64,000 nt of DNA from an uncultured Acetobacteraceae bacterium (GTDB lineage: Bacteria > Pseudomonadota > Alphaproteobacteria > Acetobacterales > Acetobacteraceae): NCBI GenBank assembly GCA_943912335.1, contig CALTUD010000001.1, forward strand, positions 124,001 through 188,000. Direction: 5' to 3'. A model generated the notes under the pieces. It did no database searches. It saw nothing but the letters and a program-made list of their open reading frames with translations, and was not told where the DNA came from. How positions within the stretch are numbered: the stretch's first letter is position 1; every line of letters begins with the position of its first letter. A program made the position numbers and the translations under genes. Shown piece by piece: positions 24,780 to 33,578 of this stretch.

Positions 24780-25799
24780 TCAGACCGGCGACACCACGGT
24801 CGGGGGAGGGGGAGTGGGCGGCACCGGAGCAGGGGGCGCCCGACGACGCGCCGCCGCCGAGCGGGCCTGCACCACGCCGTTGAGCAGAAGTGCGCCGATC
24901 AGCAGCAGACCCACCGCGATTCCCTGCGCATCGCCGCCGACGCCTTCGAGGCCGAGCACGTCGCGCAGCAGCGCCAGCAGCAGCACCGCCCAGATCACGC
25001 CGCTCAAACGGCCGCGTCCGCCGAACACGCTGATGCCGCCGAGCAGCGCCATGGTAATGATCTCGAGTTCGAAGCCTTGTGCGTTGTTGGCGCGCGCGTT
25101 GGACAGGCGTGCGGTGAAGACGATGCCGGCGACGGCGCACAGGACGCCGGACAGGGTGAACAGACCGATCCTGATCCTGTCGGCGTCGATGCCGGAATAG
25201 CGTGCGGCCTCGGGGCTGCCGCCGATCGCGTAGAGGCGGCGCCCGGTGGCGGTGGCATGCAGCACGAAGGCGAAGATCGGCGCCACCACGAGGAACGGCA
25301 CGATGGTCTGCGGCAGGAACGCGGTGAAGGCGGTGCCGATGCCGAAATCGCTGAGCGCGTCGGGCAGTTCGTTCACGGAATCCGCGCCGAGCAGCACGTA
25401 GCCCAGGCCGCGATACAGCCCCATGGTGCCGAGCGTGACCAGCAGCGAGGCGAGGCCGAGACGGGTGACGAGCCAGCCGTTCAGCGCGCCGCAGAGTGCG
25501 CCGGCCAGGATCACCACCGGGATCGACGCCGCCAGCGGCCAGCCTTGTTGCAGCAGAGCGCCGAGAATGCAGGAACACAAGGCGAGGATGCTGGCGACCG
25601 ACAGGTCGATCTCGCGCACGATCATCAACAGGGCCATCGGCAGCACGATCAGTGCTTTTTCCGAAACCAATGCCAGGGCCTGGGAGATATTGAAGCTGCT
25701 GGCGAAGCGCGGCACGGCGACGGCGGAGAGCAGGATCGCCAGCAGCGTCACCGCGCCGAGGCAGGTATCCCAGGTGAGGAAGCGACGCACGCCGGTCAT
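24780..25799 (-). CDS. CUT2 sugar ABC transporter permease
   Basis: Second permease of the RhaS/LsrB-like system, 339 aa. Many hydrophobic segments are visible, with the core LPMALLMIVREIDLSVASIL and the loop LEIITMALLGGISVFGGRGR. REIDLS replaces the commoner GGIDLS. The C-terminus is a Pro/Ala-rich tail (PPAPVPPTPPPPTVVSP). Its ATG overlaps the stop of the fused ATPase-permease (ATGA), so the subunits are translated together. It probably pairs with the permease half of that fusion. Confidence 0.87.
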   Translation of the reverse strand: MTGVRRFLTWDTCLGAVTLLAILLSAVAVPRFASSFNISQALALVSEKALIVLPMALLMIVREIDLSVASILALCSCILGALLQQGWPLAASIPVVILAGALCGALNGWLVTRLGLASLLVTLGTMGLYRGLGYVLLGADSVNELPDALSDFGIGTAFTAFLPQTIVPFLVVAPIFAFVLHATATGRRLYAIGGSPEAARYSGIDADRIRIGLFTLSGVLCAVAGIVFTARLSNARANNAQGFELEIITMALLGGISVFGGRGRLSGVIWAVLLLALLRDVLGLEGVGGDAQGIAVGLLLIGALLLNGVVQARSAAARRRAPPAPVPPTPPPPTVVSPV

Positions 25800-28462
25800 C
25801 GCACGTCTCCGGAAGCGGGTTTGGTGGCGCGGGCAGGGGGAGGCGGCGTTCGGGCCAAGGGCGCCTGCGGGCCGCGTGAGGTGCGGGCGCGTGCGGCGCT
25901 GCGCACCACCAGCGCATCGAGCGCGATCGCCAGAACGATCACCAGCCCGTACACGCCTTGCAGCCAGAGCGGGTTCACCCGCACCAGCGTGAGCGCGTTC
26001 TGGATCGCCAGCAGCAGCAGCGCGCCCAGCACGACGCCGGACAGCGTGCCGACCCCGCCGCGTATGGCGGTGCCGCCGACCACGACGGCGGCCACTACGG
26101 TCAGTTCGTAGCCGCTGGCGACGCGCGCATCGACCACCGCATAGCGCGAGGCCCAGAGCGCGCCGTCCAGCCCGGCGAGGATGCCGGACACGACGAAGGC
26201 CAGCAGCACGAGTTTCTCGCGCGGAATGCCGATCAGGCGGGCGCCGTCTGGGTTGGAGCCGATCGCGAAAAGTTCGCGTCCCTGACGCACGAAGCGGAGA
26301 AACACAGCCATCGCCGCCATGACCAGTGCGGAGAGCAGCAGGATCGCCGGAATGCCGAACAGATGCGCGCCGGTGAGGTCGAGCCAGCCTTGCGGCACCT
26401 GTTCGGAGGAGATCTGCCGTCCGCCCGCGACCATGCTGTCGAGGCCGCGGATCAGCGACAGGCTGCCGAGCGTGACGACGATGGAGGGCACGCGGCCGAT
26501 CGCCACCACCAGACCGTTGCCGAGTCCGCACAGGGCCCCGACGAGACAGGCCAGCAGCACCGCGCCCGCCACCGGCATGCCGGGAAACAGCCGGAAGGAA
26601 TCCGCTGCGACATAGGCGCCGAGACCGATCACGGACGCCACCGACAGGTCGATGTTGCGGGTGATCATCACCACCATCATGCCGGCGGAGACGATCATCA
26701 GCAGGGCCAGATCCATCGCCACGGCATCGAGGTTGGCGGCGGACAGCATGCGGGGATTGACGAGCGCCGCCGGCAGGATCACCGCGGCGACCGCGGCCAG
26801 CAGGCCGAGTTCGCGACGCATCCAGCTTCGGCGCGACGGCACCGGCGGGCGGATTTCTGGATCGGCGCGCGCGGCGAGCACCGCGCCGGTATCGGTCGCC
26901 TTCTCCTCACCCACGCTGTCTTCGGGCGGGAGGCGGAGGGCGGCGCCGGCATCGGTGGCGGCACGCAGAACCGCTTCCTGGCTGGCTTCGGCACGCGGCA
27001 TCAGCGCGGCGAGATGGCCCTCGCGGAACACGGCGATGTCGTGGCACATGCCGAGCAGTTCGGGCATGTCGGAGGAGATGACGATGATTGCCATGCCCTG
27101 GCGTGCCAGCTCGGCGACGATGGCGTGCACCTCGCCCTTGGCGTTGATGTCGATGCCCTGGGTGGGTTCGTCCAGGATCAGCACGCGCGGTTCGGTCGCC
27201 AGCCATTTGGCGAGCACGACCTTCTGCTGATTGCCGCCGGACAACGTGCTGACGGGCTGGTCGTAATCGTTGAAGCGGAGCCGCATCTTCCGCAGCGGCT
27301 CCTGCACCAGCGAGAGCGAGCGGGCGCGGTCCACCACGCCGTGACGCGTGGCGCGCGGCAGGACGCTGAGCACGGCGTTGTCGAGGATGGAGAAATCCAT
27401 CACCAGGCTTTGACCGAGCCGGTCCTCGGACACGTAGGCGATGCCGGCGCGCATGGCGTCTCCGGCGCTGCCGAAATGCTGCGGCTGCCCGTCCAGCAGG
27501 ATGCGGCCGCCGTCGGGGCGGTCGATGCCGAACAGCACGCGCGCGACCTCGGTGCGTCCTGCCCCGACCAGACCGCCGAAGCCCAGGATCTGTCCGGCGC
27601 GGAGCGAGAAGGAAACGCCGGTGAAGGCGCTGTGTCGCGTGAGACCGTCGACGCGCAGGACTTCCCGCTCCGTGGCGGGGGCGAGGGCGGGAAACAGGTC
27701 GGCCAGGGCTCGGCCGATCATGAGGGTCACCGCGGCGTTCTGGTCCAGCGCGGCCGCGTTTCCTTGTCCGACCTGGCGCCCGTCGCGCAGCACCACCACG
27801 CGGTCGGCGATGCGATAAACCTCCTCCATGCGATGGCCCACGAACATCATCGCCACGCCCTGACGCTTGAGCCCGGCTACCACGGCGAAGAGTTTCTCCA
27901 CCTCGCCACGCGACAGGGAGGCGGTGGGTTCGTCCATGATCAGCACGCGCGCATCGACCGACAGCGCGCGGGCGATCTCGACCAGCTGCTGTTCGGAGGA
28001 GCGCAGCGACCCCAGGATCCGGTCCGGCGAACACTCCAGCCCGACCGCGCGCAGCAGACGGCGCGCATCCGCGTCCATCCGCGTGCGGTCGAGTGTGCCG
28101 AGCGCTGCGCGTGGCATATGGCCGATGGCGATGTTCTCGGCGACGCTCAGATCGGGAAACAGTCCGGGATGCTGATGCATCACGCCGATCCCGGCGGCGA
28201 GCGCGTCCTGCGGCGATCGCAGCGAGACATCCTTGCCGTCGACGCGGACGCTGCCGGTATCGGGTTGATGGACGCCTGCGAACAACTTCACGCAGGTGCT
28301 TTTGCCGGCGCCGTTCTCGCCCAGAAGCGCCACGACCTCGCCGGCATGCAGTGCGAAATCGGCATGGGCCAGCGCCACGACGCCGCCGAAGCGTTTGCTG
28401 ACCCCGGCCAGTTCCGCTGCCGGCACCGTACGCGGTTCGGCTGTGTCGATCGCGATCGACAT
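25796..28462 (-). CDS. Fused CUT2 sugar ABC transporter ATPase-permease
   Basis: One 888-aa polypeptide holds a double ATPase and a permease, which usually are separate proteins. Residues 1-515 are the ATPase: Walker A LLGENGAGKST (about 46-56), VLIMDEPTAS, second-half GLVGAGRTE, LSGGNQQK and ILDEPTQGID. A charged linker (about 516-555) precedes a permease with spans from about 560, core GMMVVMITRNIDLSVASVIG and loop LTVVAAVVVGGTAIRGGVGTLSG. The frame is open throughout, with no stop or restart between the halves. The ATG at 28462 follows GGAGG. It is first in the operon, and a LacI-type operator lies 81 bases upstream of its start codon. Confidence 0.88.
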   Translation of the reverse strand: MSIAIDTAEPRTVPAAELAGVSKRFGGVVALAHADFALHAGEVVALLGENGAGKSTCVKLFAGVHQPDTGSVRVDGKDVSLRSPQDALAAGIGVMHQHPGLFPDLSVAENIAIGHMPRAALGTLDRTRMDADARRLLRAVGLECSPDRILGSLRSSEQQLVEIARALSVDARVLIMDEPTASLSRGEVEKLFAVVAGLKRQGVAMMFVGHRMEEVYRIADRVVVLRDGRQVGQGNAAALDQNAAVTLMIGRALADLFPALAPATEREVLRVDGLTRHSAFTGVSFSLRAGQILGFGGLVGAGRTEVARVLFGIDRPDGGRILLDGQPQHFGSAGDAMRAGIAYVSEDRLGQSLVMDFSILDNAVLSVLPRATRHGVVDRARSLSLVQEPLRKMRLRFNDYDQPVSTLSGGNQQKVVLAKWLATEPRVLILDEPTQGIDINAKGEVHAIVAELARQGMAIIVISSDMPELLGMCHDIAVFREGHLAALMPRAEASQEAVLRAATDAGAALRLPPEDSVGEEKATDTGAVLAARADPEIRPPVPSRRSWMRRELGLLAAVAAVILPAALVNPRMLSAANLDAVAMDLALLMIVSAGMMVVMITRNIDLSVASVIGLGAYVAADSFRLFPGMPVAGAVLLACLVGALCGLGNGLVVAIGRVPSIVVTLGSLSLIRGLDSMVAGGRQISSEQVPQGWLDLTGAHLFGIPAILLLSALVMAAMAVFLRFVRQGRELFAIGSNPDGARLIGIPREKLVLLAFVVSGILAGLDGALWASRYAVVDARVASGYELTVVAAVVVGGTAIRGGVGTLSGVVLGALLLLAIQNALTLVRVNPLWLQGVYGLVIVLAIALDALVVRSAARARTSRGPQAPLARTPPPPARATKPASGDVR

Positions 28463-28542
28463 GTTTCCTCCTCGCATGCGCTTGCCCGGGTCCGTTTTCG
28501 GACTCCCGCGCATGCTGTTCCGTCTCGATTGTGCAATTATCG

Positions 28543-28562
28543 AAGCGTTTGCGCAAGCGCTT
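28543..28562. promoter_or_regulatory. LacI-type operator candidate
   Basis: AAGCGTTTGCGCAAGCGCTT is a 20-base palindrome with one mismatched pair and a central CG-rich core, the usual LacI/PurR-family operator shape. It lies 81 bases upstream of the fused transporter gene, whose operon is followed by a LacI gene. Repression of that operon by that regulator is the simplest reading. Confidence 0.65.
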
Positions 28563-28596
28563 GTCTGAGGAATCGATGGGCGATCGTTCTGAGACA

Positions 28597-28624
28597 GAAA
28601 AAGCCCGCCTGCGAGCAGGCGGGC
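28597..28624 (-). terminator. Rho-independent terminator after the OsmC gene
   Basis: On the minus strand a perfect 10-bp stem, GCCCGCCTGC / GCAGGCGGGC, is followed by TTTTT. It lies 26 bases past the OsmC stop and shields the sugar-operon promoter downstream. Confidence 0.88.
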
Positions 28625-28650
28625 CCGACGGAACGGTGCTGGAAGCCTTA

Positions 28651-29073
28651 TCAGGCCAGCTTGGCGTCCAGCGTAACCTCGGCGGTGAGCAGCTTGGAGA
28701 TCGGGCAGCCGGCCTTCGCTTTTCCGGCCAGCTCCTGGAACTTCGCGTCGTCGATGCCAGGCACCTTGGCGCGGAGCGTGAGGGCGGAGCGGGTCACGGC
28801 GAAACCGTCCCCCTGCTTGTCGAGGGTGACGACGGCCTTGGCGTCGAGTTCGTCGGCGGTGAAGCCCGCCTCGCCGAGGATGTTGGACAGGGCCATGGCG
28901 AAGCAGCTGGCATGAGCCGCTGCGACCAGTTCCTCCGGGTTGGTGCCTTTCTTGCCTTCGAAGCGGGTGTTGAAGCCGTAGGGCTGGTTGGCGAGCACGC
29001 CGCTCTCGGTGGAGATATGGCCGGTGCCGTCCTTCAGGCCGCCTTTCCAGACGGCGGAAGCGAACTTGTCCAT
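28651..29073 (-). CDS. OsmC-family peroxiredoxin
   Basis: Thiol peroxidase of the OsmC group, 140 aa, cytosolic, reducing organic hydroperoxides. The first catalytic Cys is in ELVAAAHASCFAMAL and the second in KAKAGCPISKLL. The N-terminal DKFASAVWKGGLKDGTG strand and the EGKKGTNPEELV loop are typical. The ATG at 29073 is chosen, with GGGA about 10 bases upstream; an in-frame ATG at 29088 has no ribosome site. It is divergent from the permease gene and ends at a strong terminator. Confidence 0.92.
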   Translation of the reverse strand: MDKFASAVWKGGLKDGTGHISTESGVLANQPYGFNTRFEGKKGTNPEELVAAAHASCFAMALSNILGEAGFTADELDAKAVVTLDKQGDGFAVTRSALTLRAKVPGIDDAKFQELAGKAKAGCPISKLLTAEVTLDAKLA

Positions 29074-29183
29074 GAACGGTGATCCCATGCTGTTCGTGTT
29101 CGTGCGGACCAACGCGACGCGGGCGCGGTTGTTCAATGCCGGTTCGCGCCGCACCATGCGTTCCGTTGGAAGAGGGGCGACGC

Positions 29184-30533
29184 ATGGCGGGCTGGCGCGA
29201 CGGTCTGGTGATGGAGGAAGCCGGCGCCGGCGCGGTGTCGGAGCCGGTGCCGCCGGAGCGCAAGACCATGCGCATGGACCGGGTGTTCTGGAGTCATTTC
29301 TCGCCCAATCTCGGTCCCGGCGGCTGGGTGACGGGCGTGCTGCTGGTGCATCTGGGGCTCGGGTTCTGGAGCGGGCTGGCGGCGATCCTGGTGGGCAATC
29401 TGGTGGGAGCGCTGCCGGTGGCGCTGGCGGCCGCGATCGGGCCGGTGACGGGGTTGCCGCAGATGGAGGCGTCGCGCCGCGCGCTGGGGCGGCAGGGCCT
29501 GCGTCTGCCGGCGTTCCTGAACTGGATCTACTGCATCGGCTGGGACGCGGTGAACAACGTGCCGGCGGCGGTGGCGCTGATTGCGTTGCTAGCCCTGGGC
29601 GGGGTGGGGGCGCCGTTCTGGTTGGCGCTGGGCGTGCTGGCCTCGATCCAGATGGTGGCGAGCATCTACGGGCACGATGTGGTGCAGGCCTTGCAGAAAT
29701 ATCTGGGTGCGCTGCTGCTGGTGACGCTGGGGGCGATCGGCATCCTGGTCCTGGTTCGGTCCGGCGGGGTACCGCATGCGGCGCATGCGCCGTGGGTGGC
29801 GGTTTTCGTGCTCGCGACCGCGATCCTGGCCTCGTTCAATCTGAGCTGGGCCTCCTACTCGTCGGACTACACGCGCTATCTGCCGGCCGACAGCGATCCG
29901 GCACGCGTGGTGCGTCTGGCGTTGTTCGGCTTGCTGGGCTCGGCGGTGCCGTTCCAGGTGTTGGGGCTGCTGACGGCGTCGGCCAGCGCGGAAGCCTCGC
30001 CCACGGCGGTGATCAACGGTCTGGCGCAGCAGGCGGGCTGGCTGGGGCCGGTGGTGCTGGCGGCGATCGCGCTTTCGTCCATCACCGGGAATTCGTTCAA
30101 CGACAACACCGCGAGCTACAGCCTGATCTCGGCCGGGATCCGCGTGCCGCGCGTTCTGGCGGCGATCCTCACCGCCGCGATCGGCTATGCGCTGGCGGTG
30201 GCCGGGGCCGGGCATTACGCGGACCTGTATGCGTCCTATCTGGTGATGACGTTGTACTGGATCGCGCCCTGGATCGGCATCGTCCTGGCGGACTGGTATC
30301 TGGTGCGCGATCGCAGGCCGCTTTCCGATCCGCCGGGCTGGACGCGCGGTGCGACGATCTTCGTGGTCACCGCCGTTCTGACTATCGCCCTGTTCTCCGT
30401 GAGCGATCTCTATACCGGGCCGGTGGCGCGTCTGCTCGGCGGCGCGGATATCGGCTATTATGTCGGTTTCGCCGTGGCCGCCCTGTGGTATGCCGCCGGC
30501 CGCAAGACCGCTCGAGTTGGAACCCCTGCATGA
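29184..30533 (+). CDS. NCS1-family cytosine/purine permease
   Basis: Proton- or sodium-coupled importer of nucleobases or related compounds, 449 aa, with about twelve hydrophobic segments. The family motif FLNWIYCIGWDAVNNVPAA and the later LASFNLSWASYSSDYTRYLP are characteristic of the CodB-like branch, as is SSITGNSFNDNTASYSL. The substrate could be cytosine, hydroxymethylpyrimidine or another base. The ATG at 29184 has GGAAGAGGGG about 7 bases upstream. It overlaps the next small gene by 4 bases. Confidence 0.87.
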   Translation: MAGWRDGLVMEEAGAGAVSEPVPPERKTMRMDRVFWSHFSPNLGPGGWVTGVLLVHLGLGFWSGLAAILVGNLVGALPVALAAAIGPVTGLPQMEASRRALGRQGLRLPAFLNWIYCIGWDAVNNVPAAVALIALLALGGVGAPFWLALGVLASIQMVASIYGHDVVQALQKYLGALLLVTLGAIGILVLVRSGGVPHAAHAPWVAVFVLATAILASFNLSWASYSSDYTRYLPADSDPARVVRLALFGLLGSAVPFQVLGLLTASASAEASPTAVINGLAQQAGWLGPVVLAAIALSSITGNSFNDNTASYSLISAGIRVPRVLAAILTAAIGYALAVAGAGHYADLYASYLVMTLYWIAPWIGIVLADWYLVRDRRPLSDPPGWTRGATIFVVTAVLTIALFSVSDLYTGPVARLLGGADIGYYVGFAVAALWYAAGRKTARVGTPA

Positions 30534-30805
30534 CCGAACAGAACGACACCCTGCCGGACCGCCTGGCCATCAATCCGCGCTCGCCGCATTTCGACGAGGC
30601 GTTGCTGGCGCGCGGCATCGGCATCCGCTTCAACGGCGTCGAGAAGACCAATGTCGAGGAATACTGCGTCAGCGAGGGCTGGATCCGTGTCGCCGTTGGC
30701 AAGACCATGGCGCGGGATGGCAGCCCGATGACCATGAAGCTGAGCGGCAAGGTCGAGCCCTATCTGCGCGACCAGAACGGGGCCGAGCCGGCTACCGACA
30801 TTTAA
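30530..30805 (+). CDS. DUF3297 family protein, 91 aa
   Basis: Small soluble protein of a widespread proteobacterial family with no established function. The sequence DRLAINPRSPHFDEALLARGIGIRFNG, VEEYCVSEGWIRVAVGKT and MTMKLSGKVEPYL is a close match to the family as I recall it. The start overlaps the permease stop (ATGA), so it is translationally coupled to that gene. It is followed within 20 bases by repeat copy 3. Confidence 0.87.
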   Translation: MTEQNDTLPDRLAINPRSPHFDEALLARGIGIRFNGVEKTNVEEYCVSEGWIRVAVGKTMARDGSPMTMKLSGKVEPYLRDQNGAEPATDI

Positions 30806-30824
30806 TACAGCAGGACGGAAGAGA

Positions 30825-30941
30825 GTTCTTTCTTGAAAGAAAGAACCAAAGAACTTCTATTCGTTTAGCTTTATGTCGAGCCGTCTGCTCGGTAGCAAAC
30901 GGATAGAAGTCTTTTTGCTTCTTTTTCTTCAGAAAAAGAAG
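30825..30941. repeat. Composite terminator-like inverted repeat, copy 3
   Basis: Same orientation as copy 1. The left hairpin (30825-30846) is identical to copy 1's. The right hairpin (30918-30941) has a perfect 11-bp stem, CTTCTTTTTCT / AGAAAAAGAAG. The inner arms TCTATTCGTTT and AAACGGATAGA pair with one mismatch. It lies between the convergent DUF3297 and DUF2891 genes. Confidence 0.87.
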
Positions 30942-30950
30942 CCTCTTCCC

Positions 30951-31946
30951 TCAGTCGGTAAGCGCCAGCAGAGCGAAACTCGCCAGCCAGTGTTCGCCCA
31001 TATAGTCGCCAGCCACGTTGCCGAGCGATGCGGCCAGATGGTCGTCCGCGGCCTTCAAGAGAACCGTTTTCGCCTCCCCGTCATCGAGCGTCCGCGCCAG
31101 ACCGCGCATGCACCAGGCGCGGCAGAGATTGAGCCCGTCCAGATGGGCGATGCGGCCATCGCTCCTGTCGCTGACGGACACGGGGGCGAACAGGGCGGCG
31201 GGTTCGCGCTCAGCCAGGTGCGGCAGGAAGCCCGCGAACCAGGGCGCGAACTGCTCCGGCGGCAGAAGACGCGCCATCGCCAGGGATTCCACCAGGATCG
31301 GCGACAGGAAATCCTCGCCGCTGGGTTCGAAGCCGCGCGCGTCGGTGTCGGCGCCGAACCAGTGAGACGCGCGCTCCTGCAGCAAAGTGTGGAACGCGGT
31401 GTCGCCGGAAAGGCGGGCGTAGCGTTGCATCAGCACCAGGGCGAAACCGGTGCTGGCATGGGTTCCGGCGCGTACCGGAAAGGAAAGTTTGGGGAAGTAG
31501 TCGCGGCAGAGCGACGCGAAATCCTCGGCGAGCGGGCGTAGCGCGTCCGCGTGCGGATCGCCGCTTTCCTGCAATTCGGCCCACAGCATCATCAGCCATG
31601 CCCAGCCATAGGGACGCTCGAAGCTGCGTGCGCCGGGGCGGTGCAGATAGGCGTGTTCCGCGGCGATTTTCTCCCCCGTGAAGCTGTCGGCGAACAGGCT
31701 GTCGATCGCGCCGGTTTCGACGATGTCGGGATGCAGGCGGCGGACGCGGGCGAGCAGCCAGAAACCGTGCACGCAGCTATGCCAATCGAAACTACCGAAG
31801 AAGATCGGGTGCATGTCTCGCGGCAGATACGCGTCCGTGTCCGCGCTCATCACGTGGTCGGCCTTGTGCGGGTATTCGCGCGTGACGTGACCGAGCGCGA
31901 TGCGGGCGAAGGTGCTGGCCAGCCCGGCGGGAAACGAGTCGGTCAT
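30951..31946 (-). CDS. DUF2891 family protein
   Basis: 331-aa soluble protein of the DUF2891 family. The conserved stretch DMHPIFFGSFDWHSCVHGFWLLARV lies near residues 44-68. GWAWLMMLWAEL, a second Trp/His-rich part, and CMRGLARTL and DYMGEHWLASFALLALTD near the end follow. Its alpha-helical repeat character recalls (alpha/alpha)-barrel hydrolases, but no function is established. The start overlaps the DUF979 stop (ATGA), placing it last in the DUF969-DUF979 operon. Its 3' end abuts repeat copy 3. Confidence 0.87.
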   Translation of the reverse strand: MTDSFPAGLASTFARIALGHVTREYPHKADHVMSADTDAYLPRDMHPIFFGSFDWHSCVHGFWLLARVRRLHPDIVETGAIDSLFADSFTGEKIAAEHAYLHRPGARSFERPYGWAWLMMLWAELQESGDPHADALRPLAEDFASLCRDYFPKLSFPVRAGTHASTGFALVLMQRYARLSGDTAFHTLLQERASHWFGADTDARGFEPSGEDFLSPILVESLAMARLLPPEQFAPWFAGFLPHLAEREPAALFAPVSVSDRSDGRIAHLDGLNLCRAWCMRGLARTLDDGEAKTVLLKAADDHLAASLGNVAGDYMGEHWLASFALLALTD

Positions 31947-32911
31947 GGCGAGACTCCGGGAAAGGCGCAGACCAGAAGGACGGCGATGTTGACGAGAAGC
32001 AGCAGCAGCGCGGTCGGTGCCTGCACGCGGATGACGGCGTATTGGCTGCGCAGATCAAGCAGCGTCGTCGGCACCAGATTGAAGGTGGCCGCCATCGGCG
32101 AGACCAGCGTACCGCAGAAGCCGGACAGCATGCCGAGCGATGCGACGATCGCCGGGTCGGCGCCCATGTGGCGCACCAGGATCGGAATGCCGATGCCGCC
32201 CATCATGATCGGGAACGCGGTGAAGGCGTTGCCGATCAGAACGGTGAGTCCGGCCATGCCGATCGCGAACAAGACCGTCATGAGCAGATGGGAATCGAAG
32301 GGGACCACGGCGGCGGTAGAGGCGGCGATGATCTTGCCGACGCCGGCCATGGCGAAGATGCCGCCGAGTGCGGCCAGAAGCTGCGGCAGCACCATGGCCC
32401 AGCCGTAATCGTCGGACAGGCGGCGCGATTCCGCGACGATCGCACCGCGTGGCGGCCGGGTCAGCAGCAGGGCGAAGGCGGTTGCGGCCAGCAGGCCGAT
32501 GGTGAGCCCGTACAGCGTGGCATTGCGCGGATCGGTGAGAGGGCGGCCGTGCCATGCGAGTTTCGGCAGCAGGATGGCGCCGGAAAAGGTCAGCAGCGGT
32601 GCGGAAAGGGCTGGCAGGAACAGGCGATACCCGAAACGCCGGGCCGAGACCGCGCGCTGCGCCTCGCTCGTGGACCGCACCGCCCCGGGCCGGAGGCCGA
32701 TCGTCGCCAGGGTGACCATGAGCAGAACCAGAGCGCCGTTCGCGAGGGAAGGCAGAAACGGTCCTGCACCGGCTGTGATGGCGAAGGCGCCCCAGAAGGT
32801 GGCGTTGCGGAATCGCCTGGGCGAGTCTTGATCGGTCAGATGATGCAGCGCCGCCGCGGCTGGCAGCAGGGCCAGCACGACGCCCAGGACCGTGTCGCCG
32901 TGCAGGGTCAC
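31943..32911 (-). CDS. DUF979 membrane protein (putative 5-oxoproline transporter subunit)
   Basis: Polytopic inner-membrane protein of 322 aa with about eight to ten spans. The motif NAFTAFPIMMGGIGIPILV and the following LGMLSGFCGTLVSPMAATFN are typical of the DUF979 family. It is nearly always paired with DUF969. From comparative genomics (the prokaryotic 5-oxoprolinase work, recalled), the pair clusters with oxoproline and pyroglutamyl genes and is a predicted transporter. The start is GTG at 32911, overlapping the DUF969 stop (GTGA). It is also coupled to the DUF2891 gene downstream. Confidence 0.82.
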   Translation of the reverse strand: MTLHGDTVLGVVLALLPAAAALHHLTDQDSPRRFRNATFWGAFAITAGAGPFLPSLANGALVLLMVTLATIGLRPGAVRSTSEAQRAVSARRFGYRLFLPALSAPLLTFSGAILLPKLAWHGRPLTDPRNATLYGLTIGLLAATAFALLLTRPPRGAIVAESRRLSDDYGWAMVLPQLLAALGGIFAMAGVGKIIAASTAAVVPFDSHLLMTVLFAIGMAGLTVLIGNAFTAFPIMMGGIGIPILVRHMGADPAIVASLGMLSGFCGTLVSPMAATFNLVPTTLLDLRSQYAVIRVQAPTALLLLLVNIAVLLVCAFPGVSP

Positions 32912-33540
32912 GGGGCCCGGTCGCGGCGCAAGCGGCGGTCCAGCAGAAGAAGCCGCGCGCCATGGATCAGCAGCGCGGCGATGGCGGTGGGGATGGCCCA
33001 GAACGCCACGCGCAGCGGCGCGACGTCGATGCCGTTCTGCGCCAGGACCGCGCGGATCAGCAGTACCGATCCGACCGCGACGAACACGTCCTCGCCGAAG
33101 AAGGAGCCGATATTGTCGACGGCGGCGGCATGGGCGCGGAGGAGACGGCGTTTCGGCGCGTCCGCCTCCGGTTCCGCCGCTTCGGTCATCGGCGCGACGA
33201 TCGGCCGCACCATCTGCACGTGGCCGCCGAGACCACGCAGGCCGAGCGCTGCGGATAGTTCGCGGAATGCCAGGTAGGTCAACAGGATCCGGCCGGGCGT
33301 GGCGCCGCGCAGGCGGCCGATCAGGTGTTTCGCCTGTTCGCGGAGCCCCGCGCGTTCCAGCACGCCGACCATCGCCAGGGCGAGCAGGGGCAGAGACAGC
33401 AGCCGGTTCTCGACGAAGCCGTGTCCGATCATGGCGATCACGGCGAGCGGCCCGTAACCGGCTGCCATCGCGCTGGCGAAGGCGGCGAGGGTGACGACCA
33501 GCATCGGATTCAGGCCGAGCCCGAAGCCGATCACGATCAC
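32908..33540 (-). CDS. DUF969 membrane protein (partner of DUF979)
   Basis: Inner-membrane protein of at least 210 aa. Family features are LSGILVIVIGFGLGLNPMLVV, ENRLLSLPLLALAMVGVLERAGL and AAAVDNIGSFFGEDVFVAVGSVLL. The family's first span extends several codons above the first GTG (33540), but no ATG, GTG or TTG lies there before the MarR stop. An ATC (33564) or CTG (33561) lies about 10-13 bases after AGAGGA and could be the real start. The gene closely follows the MarR gene, so coupled initiation is possible. Confidence 0.8.
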   Translation of the reverse strand: MIVIGFGLGLNPMLVVTLAAFASAMAAGYGPLAVIAMIGHGFVENRLLSLPLLALAMVGVLERAGLREQAKHLIGRLRGATPGRILLTYLAFRELSAALGLRGLGGHVQMVRPIVAPMTEAAEPEADAPKRRLLRAHAAAVDNIGSFFGEDVFVAVGSVLLIRAVLAQNGIDVAPLRVAFWAIPTAIAALLIHGARLLLLDRRLRRDRAP

Positions 33541-33578
33541 CAGAATGCCGGACAGGACCAGGATGGTTCGGGTGTCCT

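Noticed and set aside
25958..28915. 985-aa plus-strand open frame
   Set aside because: It is a shadow of the fused ABC ATPase-permease, with His/Gln/Arg/Glu-rich low-complexity content.
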